DNA from: RGIG8124 sp045130665 | GTDB taxonomy: Bacteria; Bacillota; Clostridia; Christensenellales; CAG-917 | Assembly (NCBI GenBank): GCA_045130665.1 | Contig: JBGUQC010000001.1 | Coordinates: forward strand, 62,001-126,000 | Length of the DNA: 64,000 nucleotides | Direction of reading: 5' to 3' | In this document: positions 26,339 through 34,364 of the stretch, piece by piece | Layout: every line of letters begins with the position of its first letter | Numbering within the stretch: the stretch's first letter is position 1 | Position numbers and translations under genes: made by a program | The notes under the pieces: model-generated | Databases searched by the model: none | Told to the model about the DNA's origin: nothing | The model's input: only the letters and a program-made list of their open reading frames with translations

Positions 26339-26946
26339 GAGTTTATTCATGTATTACAACCCCATTAGATACTAACACATACCTTGTTGCCAACGGCAAC
26401 AGGGGTTTTTTAATAGATCCAGGCGGAGATGAAGATAGAGTAAATTACTTGATTAAAGAGAGTGGTGTAGACTCTATAGATGCTGTTCTTTTAACACATG
26501 CACATGCAGACCATATTGGTCTTGCAAAGTATTTCCAAGAAAAAGGTGCAAAAATCTATTTGCATAAAGCAGATTTAGACAAAGTTGGCTCATATAAGAA
26601 TATGGGTGTATTTTTAAATGTAATTGTCCCATCTTTTGATGTAGATGTAATACTTGAGGGTGGCGAACACTTACAAATAGATGGATTAGATGTATTAGTA
26701 ATACATACTCCAGGCCATAGCAAGGGCAGTGTGTGCTTTGTAATTAATGATTGCATCTTTGCTGGAGACACTCTTTTCTGTGCTTCCTACGGCAGAACAG
26801 ACTTCTACGATGGGGATCAAGACGAGATTTATGATTCCATTGTTAATAAAATCTTTAAATTAGATGGAAATTACAAGATTTACTGCGGACACGGACCAGA
26901 AACGACACTAGAGCTAGAAAAGGCAAGTAATCCTATACTTTGGTAA
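26335..26946 (+). CDS. Metallo-beta-lactamase-fold hydrolase (glyoxalase II-like)
   Basis: A 203-residue MBL-fold protein with the metal motif THAHADH (54-60), HTPGHSKGSVCF, GDTLF and a final GHGPETT. This set is typical of the small YcbL/glyoxalase II-like thioesterases that commonly follow relA in Bacillota. The substrate is unknown; hydroxyacylglutathione is unlikely in a clostridium, so another thioester is more plausible. It overlaps relA by 4 bp (ATGA) and is 3 bp before hemZ. Confidence 0.87.
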   Translation: MRVYSCITTPLDTNTYLVANGNRGFLIDPGGDEDRVNYLIKESGVDSIDAVLLTHAHADHIGLAKYFQEKGAKIYLHKADLDKVGSYKNMGVFLNVIVPSFDVDVILEGGEHLQIDGLDVLVIHTPGHSKGSVCFVINDCIFAGDTLFCASYGRTDFYDGDQDEIYDSIVNKIFKLDGNYKIYCGHGPETTLELEKASNPILW

Positions 26947-26949
26947 TCT

Positions 26950-28344
26950 ATGATTAAATTAACACTCAATCCAGTTAAATACGAAAATGATATTCTAGAA
27001 TTAGTTAGAATGTTTGAGCAATTCACAGACAAAGATGTGGATATAACTATGGATTATGAGTATTTAAATGGAATTGAAGAGGTTAAGATCTCTGCAGATG
27101 TATACGGAAAGTTTTTAAAACATTACATTTATCCAATAGATTGCAAGAGTGAATTAGAGTTTAAAAGGTTAGAAAAAAGATACCTTAAAATGGCCCTATA
27201 TAAAGCGCTCTCATTTATAACTGAAGTTAACCTTCCATATGGGTGCTTAACTGGTATTAGACCAACTAAGTTATATAGGGAATTTGGGGATAGGGCAGAT
27301 GAAGTTTTTATGAATGATTTTAACGTTTCATGCGAGAAGTTAAATATCATAAAAGACACGGTTAGAACACAGGAAACAATGCTTTTAAGAAAGAAAGAAC
27401 ACATAGATTTTTATGTGCATATTCCGTTCTGTCCAAGCAGATGTGCATACTGTTCTTTTGTCTCAATTCCTATTAACAAACAGAAGCAATATTTGGTGGA
27501 ATATACAGACAAATTATTAAAAGAAATTAGGCTCATGAAAAGGTATATTCGTGAGAATAAATTAAAGGTTAGAGCAGTATACATTGGAGGCGGTACACCA
27601 ACATCTTTGCCACTTGAACTATTAGAGAAAATCTTGAAATCTTTAAATTTCAAAGCAAAGGAATTTACAGTTGAAGCTGGAAGACCAGATACTATTAATG
27701 AAGAAGTAGTTGAGTTATTACTCAAATATGGTGTAACAAGAGTTTCAATTAATCCACAAACTTTCTTAAATAGAACTCTTAAAGCAATTGGAAGAAAGCA
27801 TACAAACAAAGATACACTTGATGCATACAATCTTGTTAAAGACAAGTTTGATGTAAACATGGATTTAATTGCTTGTTTACCAGGTGAATCTGTAAAGGAT
27901 TTCCAGAACAATATAAATAAAGCCATCAAGCTTCAACCAGCAAACATTACAGTACATACTTTATACTTAAAAGCAGGAAGTGAACTAAAAGTTCAAGGAT
28001 ACGATAACAACTTACGTAATGATGAAGTATTTGAGATGGTATCTTATGCATACAACAAGTTAAAAGAGAGTGGTTATAATCCATATTACATGTACAGACA
28101 AAAGTACACAGCAGGATCTTTAGAAAATGTTGGATATTCCAAGCCAGGAAAGGAAAACTTATACAATGTGGATATCATGGAAGAGGATACAACAATTATT
28201 GCTTGTGGTGCTGGTGCTGTTACAAAGGTTATTAAGAACAAAGATTTGATTGTTCGTAAGTTCAATTTTAAGGAACCAAAAGAGTACATTTTACGTTTTG
28301 ACGAAATTTTAGACAAAACACAAGAATTTTGGGCTCAAGACTAA
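26950..28344 (+). CDS. hemZ: Coproporphyrinogen III oxidase-like radical SAM protein HemZ
   Basis: A 464-residue radical SAM enzyme of the HemN/HemZ family. An N-terminal HemZ-type extension of about 150 residues (with YGCLTGIRPTKLYREF) comes before the cluster motif CPSRCAYC (Cys161, 165, 168), GGGTPTSLP and the downstream NMDLIACLPGES. The relA - MBL hydrolase - hemZ order is usual in Clostridia. No other haem genes are in the window, so the reaction in this organism is not established; HemN-like proteins can also be haem chaperones or methyltransferases. A hairpin overlaps its stop codon. Confidence 0.85.
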   Translation: MIKLTLNPVKYENDILELVRMFEQFTDKDVDITMDYEYLNGIEEVKISADVYGKFLKHYIYPIDCKSELEFKRLEKRYLKMALYKALSFITEVNLPYGCLTGIRPTKLYREFGDRADEVFMNDFNVSCEKLNIIKDTVRTQETMLLRKKEHIDFYVHIPFCPSRCAYCSFVSIPINKQKQYLVEYTDKLLKEIRLMKRYIRENKLKVRAVYIGGGTPTSLPLELLEKILKSLNFKAKEFTVEAGRPDTINEEVVELLLKYGVTRVSINPQTFLNRTLKAIGRKHTNKDTLDAYNLVKDKFDVNMDLIACLPGESVKDFQNNINKAIKLQPANITVHTLYLKAGSELKVQGYDNNLRNDEVFEMVSYAYNKLKESGYNPYYMYRQKYTAGSLENVGYSKPGKENLYNVDIMEEDTTIIACGAGAVTKVIKNKDLIVRKFNFKEPKEYILRFDEILDKTQEFWAQD

Positions 28345-28360
28345 TTTTGTCTTGAATTTT
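28335..28360 (+). terminator. Terminator at the hemZ stop codon
   Basis: TCAAGAC (28335-28341) and GTCTTGA (28349-28355) flank a 7-base loop that contains the TAA stop, followed by ATTTTG. A second palindrome GAGATATATCTC (28361-28372) with a T-rich tail lies directly behind. Confidence 0.55.
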
Positions 28361-28381
28361 GAGATATATCTCGTTTTCATA

Positions 28382-28411
28382 TTTACTTATACACACGCTT
28401 TTTGATATAAT
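28382..28411 (+). promoter_or_regulatory. Promoter of the pgk-tpiA-gpmI operon
   Basis: TTTACT (28382-28387), an 18 bp spacer and TATAAT (28406-28411), 67 bp before pgk. Consensus match only. Confidence 0.55.
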
Positions 28412-28478
28412 ATTGCCAGTTGATTTCTAAAAGAAATCGTTTTAATGTTGATAATTTAATATTTAAGGAGCGATAAAT

Positions 28479-29786
28479 ATGAGCAAAAAAACAATTCGTG
28501 ACATTGATGTAAAAGGTAAGAAAGTTTTGTGTCGTGTTGATTTTAACGTCCCAATGATAGATGGCAAAATCACAGATGAAAATCGTATTCAAGGTGCACT
28601 TCCAACCATTAAATACTTATCAGATCATGGTGCAAAGTTAATTCTTTGTTCACACCTTGGCAAACCACACAATATTTTCACACCAGGATTTGGTCTTTCA
28701 AAGAAAGAAAAGAAAGCAGTTGAGGCACTCCCAGAAGAAGAAAGAGCAGCAGCAACAGAGCAATATCTTGCAAAAGCTTTAAAGAATGACCCAGTTAAGT
28801 TCACACTTCGTCCAGTAGCAGAAAGATTAGCAGAATTATTACCAGACAAGAAAGTTACATTTGCAAGTGACTTAGTTGGTGATGATGCACATGCTAAAGT
28901 TGCAGCACTAAAAGATGGAGATATCGTAGTTCTTGAAAACACTCGTTTTGAAAAAGGCGAAGAAAAGAATGATGAAGCTCTCTGCAAGAAACTTGCAGAT
29001 TTCTGTGATGTATATGTAAACGATGCATTCGGAACAGCACATAGAGCACATGCAACAACAGCTGGTATTGCATTATATGGATATGCACCAGTTGCAGTTT
29101 CTGGTTTCTTAATTGAAAAAGAAATCAAGTTCTTAGACGAAGCAGTTAATAACCCAGTACGTCCATTTGTAGCAATTTTAGGTGGCGCAAAGGTTAGTGA
29201 CAAAATCAATGTTATCAAGAGTTTATTAAATAAATGTGACTCACTTATCATTGGTGGTGGAATGGCTTATACATTCAGAGTTGCTTTAGGATTCAAAGTT
29301 GGTAATTCATTATTAGAAGAAGACAAGATTGAACTTGCTAAAGGATTACTTGAAGAAGCAAAAGAAAAAGGTGTCAAGTTATTATTACCAGTAGACAATG
29401 TTATCGCAGATAACTTTGCAAACGATGCAAACAGCCAAATTGTTGAAGGAGACATTCCAGATGGTTGGGAAGGTTTAGATATCGGACCAAAGACAATCGA
29501 GAAATTCTCAGCAGAAATTGCTAAAGCAAAGACAGTTGTTTGGAACGGACCAATGGGCGTTTTCGAATTCGAAAACTTTGCAAAGGGAACAAAAGCAATT
29601 GCAAAAGCACTTGCAAACAACAAAGAAGCAACATCAATTATCGGTGGTGGAGATTCAGCAGCTGCAGTCATCCAAATGGGATTTGCTGACAAGATGTCCC
29701 ACATTTCAACTGGTGGCGGTGCATCTCTTGAATTCTTAGAGGGCAAAGTATTACCAGGTATTGATTGCTTAAACGATGCAGACTAA
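28479..29786 (+). CDS. pgk: Phosphoglycerate kinase with a ~40-residue insertion
   Basis: A 435-residue enzyme that makes ATP from 1,3-bisphosphoglycerate. Signatures: KKVLCRVDFNVP near residue 15, CSHLGKP at 58-63, and near the end the nucleotide-binding GGGDSAAAV plus the STGGGASLEFLEG segment. The usual length is about 395; the extra residues fall at about 65-107, right after SHLGKPH, as a charged helical block (KKEKKAVEALPEEERAAA). The family normally has only a short loop there before LAPVAxRL. AAGGAG precedes the ATG. First gene of the lower-glycolysis operon; gap and eno are not in the window. Confidence 0.94.
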   Translation: MSKKTIRDIDVKGKKVLCRVDFNVPMIDGKITDENRIQGALPTIKYLSDHGAKLILCSHLGKPHNIFTPGFGLSKKEKKAVEALPEEERAAATEQYLAKALKNDPVKFTLRPVAERLAELLPDKKVTFASDLVGDDAHAKVAALKDGDIVVLENTRFEKGEEKNDEALCKKLADFCDVYVNDAFGTAHRAHATTAGIALYGYAPVAVSGFLIEKEIKFLDEAVNNPVRPFVAILGGAKVSDKINVIKSLLNKCDSLIIGGGMAYTFRVALGFKVGNSLLEEDKIELAKGLLEEAKEKGVKLLLPVDNVIADNFANDANSQIVEGDIPDGWEGLDIGPKTIEKFSAEIAKAKTVVWNGPMGVFEFENFAKGTKAIAKALANNKEATSIIGGGDSAAAVIQMGFADKMSHISTGGGASLEFLEGKVLPGIDCLNDAD

Positions 29787-29803
29787 AAATAAAATAATTG
29801 TAT

Positions 29804-29827
29804 CGTCACTTCCATTAGGAAGTGGCG
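29804..29827 (+). other. Intercistronic hairpin between pgk and tpiA
   Basis: CGTCACTTCC, loop ATTA, GGAAGTGGCG: a 10 bp stem with one G-T pair in the 64 bp gap. No T-run follows, so it is unlikely to stop transcription; it may set mRNA processing or stability and so the ratio of Pgk to TpiA. Confidence 0.55.
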
Positions 29828-29850
29828 TACTAATATAAGGAGATAAAACT

Positions 29851-30600
29851 ATGTTAAGAAAACCTATTATCGCAGGAAACTGGAAAATGAACAACACAAT
29901 CGAAGAAACAAAAGCTTTAATCACAGGCTTAATTCCACTCGTTAAGGATGCAAAATGTGATGTAGTTATTTGCACACCATATACAGACCTTGCAACAGCA
30001 GTTGAAATGACAAAAGGTACAAACATTAAAGTTGGTGCAGAAAACGTACACTGGGCAGAAAAAGGTGCTTTCACAGGCGAAATTTCTGCAAAGATGCTTT
30101 GTGAACTCGGTGTTGAATATGTAATTATTGGACACTCTGAAAGACGTCAATACTTCGGTGAAACAGATGCAACAGTAAATCAACGTACTATTGCAGCATT
30201 AAATGCTGGATTAAAACCAATTGTTTGTGTCGGTGAAACATTAGATCAACGTCAAAAGAACAGAACAAAGGGTGTTATCAGAAAACAAATCAATGGTGCA
30301 TTTGCAAATATTGATGCAGAAGCAGCAAAGAATGTTGTTATTGCATACGAACCAGTTTGGGCAATTGGTACAGGTGTTACAGCAACAGATGAACAAGCAC
30401 AAGAAACGATCAAAGACATCCGTTCAATGGTTGCAAGAATTTACGGAAGAAAGTTTGCAAACCGTATGCGTATTCAATATGGCGGCAGCATGAATCCAAA
30501 GAATGTTGCAGGATTAATGGCTCAACCAGACATTGATGGTGGATTAATTGGTGGTGCTTCTCTTAAAGCAGAAGACTTCTCAAAGGTGGTTTTATATTAA
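29851..30600 (+). CDS. tpiA: Triose-phosphate isomerase
   Basis: A 249-residue TIM-barrel enzyme that interconverts dihydroxyacetone phosphate and glyceraldehyde-3-phosphate. It has GNWKMN near the N-terminus, the catalytic His in IGHSERR, the catalytic Glu in AYEPVWAIGTG and the phosphate-binding GGSMNPKN and GGLIGGASL. Length is standard. AAGGAG precedes the ATG. gpmI begins 1 bp after its stop. Confidence 0.96.
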   Translation: MLRKPIIAGNWKMNNTIEETKALITGLIPLVKDAKCDVVICTPYTDLATAVEMTKGTNIKVGAENVHWAEKGAFTGEISAKMLCELGVEYVIIGHSERRQYFGETDATVNQRTIAALNAGLKPIVCVGETLDQRQKNRTKGVIRKQINGAFANIDAEAAKNVVIAYEPVWAIGTGVTATDEQAQETIKDIRSMVARIYGRKFANRMRIQYGGSMNPKNVAGLMAQPDIDGGLIGGASLKAEDFSKVVLY

Positions 30601-30601
30601 T

Positions 30602-32143
30602 ATGGACAAACACATAACTGGTTTAATTATTATGGATGGATTTGGCTATGATAAGCCAGGTCCAGACAATGCAATTACCACACAAGGAACTCCAACTTTA
30701 GATAAGTTGAAGATACAATATCCTAACACACAAATTGGTGCTAGTGGTTTAGATGTAGGTCTTCCAGATGGCCAAATGGGAAATTCTGAGGTTGGACATT
30801 TAAACATTGGTGCAGGTAGGGTTGTATACCAAGACTTAACCGAGATTTCAAGACAAATTGAAACAGGCGAGTTCTTTGAAAATGATGTATTACTTGAAGC
30901 AATACAACATGCATATGGAGAAAAGAAGAAATTACACTTAATGGGCCTTTTAGGCCCAGGAGGCGTACACAGTTATATAGATCATTTACATGCCCTAGTT
31001 GAAATGGCAAAGAGAAATGATATGTATGATGTTTATATCCATTGTTTCTTAGATGGAAGAGATTTACCTCCAAAGTCTGCAGCAGACATTTTAGATGAAC
31101 TACAAAAATGGTTAAATGTTGAAGGCTGTGGAACAATAGCTTCTGTTGTAGGAAGATATTATGCAATGGATAGAGATAACCGTTGGGAAAGAGTTGAAAA
31201 GGCTTACAGAATGCTTACAGAAGGCGAAGGACTCAAAGTTGTTAACGCTGCTGAAGCAGTAGAGGAAAGTTATGCAAACGGAATCACGGATGAATTCGTA
31301 GAGCCAACTGTTCTTATTGGAAAAGATGGAAAGCCTATTGCAACAATTCAAGAAGGAGATAGTGTTATATTCTATAACTTCCGTCCAGATAGAGCCAGAG
31401 AGTTGACACGTGCCTTAACAGAACCAGACTTCAATTCATTTGAAAGAAGAACAGGATATCTCAACTTAGACTATGTATGTTTTACACGTTATGATGATTC
31501 ATTCAAGCATGTACAAATTGCATTCAAGCCAAGAAACTTAGTTAACACATTAGGTGAATACATTGCATCTTTAGGATTAAAGCAATTTAGAATTGCTGAG
31601 ACAGAAAAATATGCACACGTTACATTCTTCTTTAACGGCGGTGTAGAGACTCCTAACAAGAATGAGGATAGATTCTTAATTCCATCCCCAAAAGTTACTA
31701 CATACGATTTACAACCTGAAATGAGTGCATACGAAGTAACTGCTAAAGCAGTTGAGGTTATTAATTCTAAGCAATATGACCTAATGATCTTAAATTTTGC
31801 TAACTGTGATATGGTTGGACACACTGGTGTGTTTGATGCAGCAAAAAAAGCAGTTAAGACAGTTGATGAATGTGTAGGAAAGGTTGTTGATGCAATACTT
31901 GCACAAGGTGGTAATTGTTTAATTACTGCAGACCATGGTAATGCAGACAAGATGAGAGATGCAGATGGTAAGCCATTTACAGCTCATACAACAAATCCTG
32001 TTCCACTCATTATGGTTGGTATGCCAAAAGGCAAGAAGTTAATGTCTGGTGGAAAGCTTTGTGATTTATCTCCAACATTATTAGAGATGATGAACATTCC
32101 TCAACCAAAAGAGATGACGGGACATTCATTGATAGCAAAATAA
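30602..32143 (+). CDS. gpmI: 2,3-bisphosphoglycerate-independent phosphoglycerate mutase
   Basis: A 513-residue alkaline-phosphatase-superfamily mutase interconverting 3- and 2-phosphoglycerate with Mn ions. It has the metal Asp in LIIMDGFGY, the catalytic Ser in GQMGNSEVGHLNIGAGRVV, FRPDRAREL and, near the C-terminus, NCDMVGHTG and TADHGNAD. The ATG at 30602 follows the tpiA stop and fits the family N-terminus (KHITGLIIMDGFG); a start at 30548 would add 18 residues read from tpiA in another frame. Last gene of the operon; a strong terminator follows. Confidence 0.95.
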   Translation: MDKHITGLIIMDGFGYDKPGPDNAITTQGTPTLDKLKIQYPNTQIGASGLDVGLPDGQMGNSEVGHLNIGAGRVVYQDLTEISRQIETGEFFENDVLLEAIQHAYGEKKKLHLMGLLGPGGVHSYIDHLHALVEMAKRNDMYDVYIHCFLDGRDLPPKSAADILDELQKWLNVEGCGTIASVVGRYYAMDRDNRWERVEKAYRMLTEGEGLKVVNAAEAVEESYANGITDEFVEPTVLIGKDGKPIATIQEGDSVIFYNFRPDRARELTRALTEPDFNSFERRTGYLNLDYVCFTRYDDSFKHVQIAFKPRNLVNTLGEYIASLGLKQFRIAETEKYAHVTFFFNGGVETPNKNEDRFLIPSPKVTTYDLQPEMSAYEVTAKAVEVINSKQYDLMILNFANCDMVGHTGVFDAAKKAVKTVDECVGKVVDAILAQGGNCLITADHGNADKMRDADGKPFTAHTTNPVPLIMVGMPKGKKLMSGGKLCDLSPTLLEMMNIPQPKEMTGHSLIAK

Positions 32144-32161
32144 TAGTTAATAACTGAAAAA

Positions 32162-32190
32162 AGAGGAGAGTTAACAGCTCTCCTTTTTTA
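32162..32190 (+). terminator. Terminator after gpmI
   Basis: AGGAGAG (32164-32170) and CTCTCCT (32178-32184) form a stem around a 7-base loop, followed by TTTTTT. Confidence 0.85.
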
Positions 32191-32203
32191 TTTTATAAAA
32201 ATA

Positions 32204-32232
32204 CTTACAAAATATCTAAATTATGATATAAT
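32204..32232 (+). promoter_or_regulatory. Promoter of the toxin-antitoxin pair
   Basis: CTTACA (32204-32209), a 17 bp spacer and TATAAT (32227-32232), 18 bp before the antitoxin ATG. The GAGGTG ribosome site lies between. The short leader fits autoregulation by the antitoxin, which is typical of such modules. Confidence 0.5.
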
Positions 32233-32250
32233 ATGGATACGAGGTGAATT

Positions 32251-32547
32251 ATGGAAATAATGTCTATTCGTCCATCCAAGGACTTAAGAAACAATTTTTC
32301 TGAGATACTAGAATTATGCACTGATCATCCAGTTGCAATTACTGTGAATGGAAAAGAAGCAATGGTTTGTATGTCTCAAGAATTATACAATCGAACAATG
32401 TTAGAAATGTCTACATTAAGATCTGAGCATGCTATTTTTGATAAATTAGCGCAAGCAGAGGATGATTATAAACTAGGCAGAATAGTTGCGTTAGATGATG
32501 CATTTGATCATGTTATTGATAATTTAAAAAAGAATTATGGAAAATAG
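32251..32547 (+). CDS. Antitoxin, Phd/YefM family
   Basis: A 98-residue protein. The N-terminal half (IRPSKDLRNNFSEILELC followed by PVAITVNGKEAMVCMS) is the Phd/YefM DNA-binding fold. The C-terminal half is acidic and helical and should wrap the toxin. Such antitoxins neutralise the partner toxin and repress the operon. The last 11 bases overlap the toxin gene, which suggests translational coupling. GAGGTG lies upstream of the ATG. Composition is more AT-rich than the glycolytic genes next door. Confidence 0.8.
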   Translation: MEIMSIRPSKDLRNNFSEILELCTDHPVAITVNGKEAMVCMSQELYNRTMLEMSTLRSEHAIFDKLAQAEDDYKLGRIVALDDAFDHVIDNLKKNYGK

Positions 32548-32851
32548 AATAACCTTTTCAGTATCATCAGAAGATGATTTAAATAACATTGCTCAGTCTA
32601 TTTATTTAAGTACGAAGAATTTAGATTTTTCAATTAACTATCTCAATAAAATGAGAGAGTTTATTAAAGAAAGGCTAGAAAAATATCCACTTTCTGGTTT
32701 TTATCCTAATAATCGTTCATTAAGAGGTCTTGGATATCGTTATTTGATTTTTGATAGTTATTTGATTTTCTATCTAATAAAAGAAGATGAAATAAGGGTA
32801 ATGGCAATAATAAATGCTAAACAAGATTATTATAAGTATAATAACTTTTAA
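32537..32851 (+). CDS. Toxin, RelE/ParE superfamily
   Basis: A 104-residue basic protein with the RelE/ParE pattern: two N-terminal helices (DDLNNIAQSIYLSTKNLDF, then LNKMREFIKERLEKYP) and a C-terminal sheet with RSLRGLGYRYLIFDSYLIFYLI and IRVMAIINAKQDY. ParE members poison DNA gyrase and RelE members cut mRNA on the ribosome; which applies here cannot be read from the sequence. Its stop at 32849-32851 directly abuts the stop of the converging MATE gene, with no spacer. Confidence 0.8.
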   Translation: MENRITFSVSSEDDLNNIAQSIYLSTKNLDFSINYLNKMREFIKERLEKYPLSGFYPNNRSLRGLGYRYLIFDSYLIFYLIKEDEIRVMAIINAKQDYYKYNNF

Positions 32852-34363
32852 TTAAACAAACTCATCCCAGTTAATTTCTGGTTTCTTTTCTTTGCTTATT
32901 AACTTTTGAGTATCGTAATAATTATCAAGCCATTCAGCATCCGAGAAAATGGTTGCTGTTTCATATGCTATTTGTCGTTTCATAAATAATTTATCTATAG
33001 TTACAAATGCAATAGGTGTGAATGTCAACATGGTTGCAATTTCTGCGATTATGAATGCGAGCCAGAATCCTGTTACTCCTAAATTTGTGAATTTGGATAA
33101 TATATATCCAAGAGGTAGTAATAAGAACAACTGTCTCATTAAAGATATCATCATAGCCTTTGTGCCTTGTCCTACAGCATTGAACATTGCAATTAGGATA
33201 ACTGATATGGCAGCAGATATAAATGGAATTGAGCAAAGTCTGAGAGCTTCAACACCTGCGGCAGCTTTTTCTGGAGTATCTGGAGAGAATAGTTGTACTA
33301 AGTATTCTGGCATTGTATGGAATATTATTAACCCAAATGTCATATAACCCATAGATAATAAAATGGCTTTTAAGAAAGTCTCATCAAATCTTCTACGTTT
33401 GTTTGCACCATAATTGTATCCTAATATTGGCATTACACCTTGGTTCATACCAAATACTGGCATAAATACGAAGGATTGAAGTTTGAAGTAAATTCCGAAA
33501 GACCATACTGCATTTGCAAAACTGTTCATTATGAAGTTGGCCGTCATATACATTACAGATCCAATAGCATTTAATACTATAGATGGAAGACCAACTACAA
33601 ATATCTGTTTTAGGATTCGCCACTTTAATCTGAAATTTTTGTTAACAAAAATTGGAATCTCCCATTTTTTAATAGAGATTGCAAGGACTGGAACCAACAT
33701 AGCACACCATTGTCCAACAACTGTTGCAATTGCAGCACCTTTTGCGCCCAAATTTGCACCAAGTGGAAGAATCATGATTGGGTCTAAAATAATGTTTGTT
33801 AAAGCACCAACCAATTGAGATATCATAGGGAAGGTCATATTGCCTGTCGCTTGGATTATTCTATTAAGCATAATCTCAACAAAGAATCCCATAGAACAAC
33901 ATGTGCAAATTGTTAAATAATCTCCACCATATTGTGCAACTAAATCCCAGTTAGTTTCATCATGAACAGATGCTGCGGCAGAGGATGTGTACATATCTAT
34001 GAAAGCATGGGATACAAAGTATCCAACTACTAAGAATACCAAACCCATGAATAAAGCTATTAATGTACCAGTTTGTGCAGCAAGAGATGCATCTACTTTA
34101 TTTCCTTCGCCTAATTTTCTTGAAATAACAGAAGCAGTACCTACGCCAAATCCAAGAGCAAATGCTAATACTAATAATTGCATTGGCATTGCATATGACA
34201 AAGCGATAACACCATTTGTTGCATCATATGCACCAATAAATATACTATCTACTATGTTATACAATGCTTGAATAAGCATTGAGAATATGGCAGGACCACT
34301 CATTTTGAAAATGAGCTTAGTGATTGGCATTGTGCCTAGTCTATCTGAAAAATTTCTTGCCAT
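32852..34363 (-). CDS. MATE family efflux transporter
   Basis: A 503-residue protein with about twelve TM helices in two homologous halves. It begins with FSDRLGTMPITKLIFKMSGPAIFSML, followed by ALYNIVDSIFIG, the N-terminal MATE pattern; the second half has MPVFGMNQGVMPILGYNYGANK. MATE proteins export cationic drugs or metabolites using Na+ or H+ gradients. The substrate is unknown. It lies 1 bp downstream of the antiporter gene in the same orientation, so both are probably one transcript. Confidence 0.9.
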   Translation of the reverse strand: MARNFSDRLGTMPITKLIFKMSGPAIFSMLIQALYNIVDSIFIGAYDATNGVIALSYAMPMQLLVLAFALGFGVGTASVISRKLGEGNKVDASLAAQTGTLIALFMGLVFLVVGYFVSHAFIDMYTSSAAASVHDETNWDLVAQYGGDYLTICTCCSMGFFVEIMLNRIIQATGNMTFPMISQLVGALTNIILDPIMILPLGANLGAKGAAIATVVGQWCAMLVPVLAISIKKWEIPIFVNKNFRLKWRILKQIFVVGLPSIVLNAIGSVMYMTANFIMNSFANAVWSFGIYFKLQSFVFMPVFGMNQGVMPILGYNYGANKRRRFDETFLKAILLSMGYMTFGLIIFHTMPEYLVQLFSPDTPEKAAAGVEALRLCSIPFISAAISVILIAMFNAVGQGTKAMMISLMRQLFLLLPLGYILSKFTNLGVTGFWLAFIIAEIATMLTFTPIAFVTIDKLFMKRQIAYETATIFSDAEWLDNYYDTQKLISKEKKPEINWDEFV

Positions 34364-34364
34364 A

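Noticed and set aside
30548..30601. Longer gpmI starting inside tpiA
   Set aside because: The added 18 residues are the tpiA end read in another frame; the family N-terminus starts at 30602.
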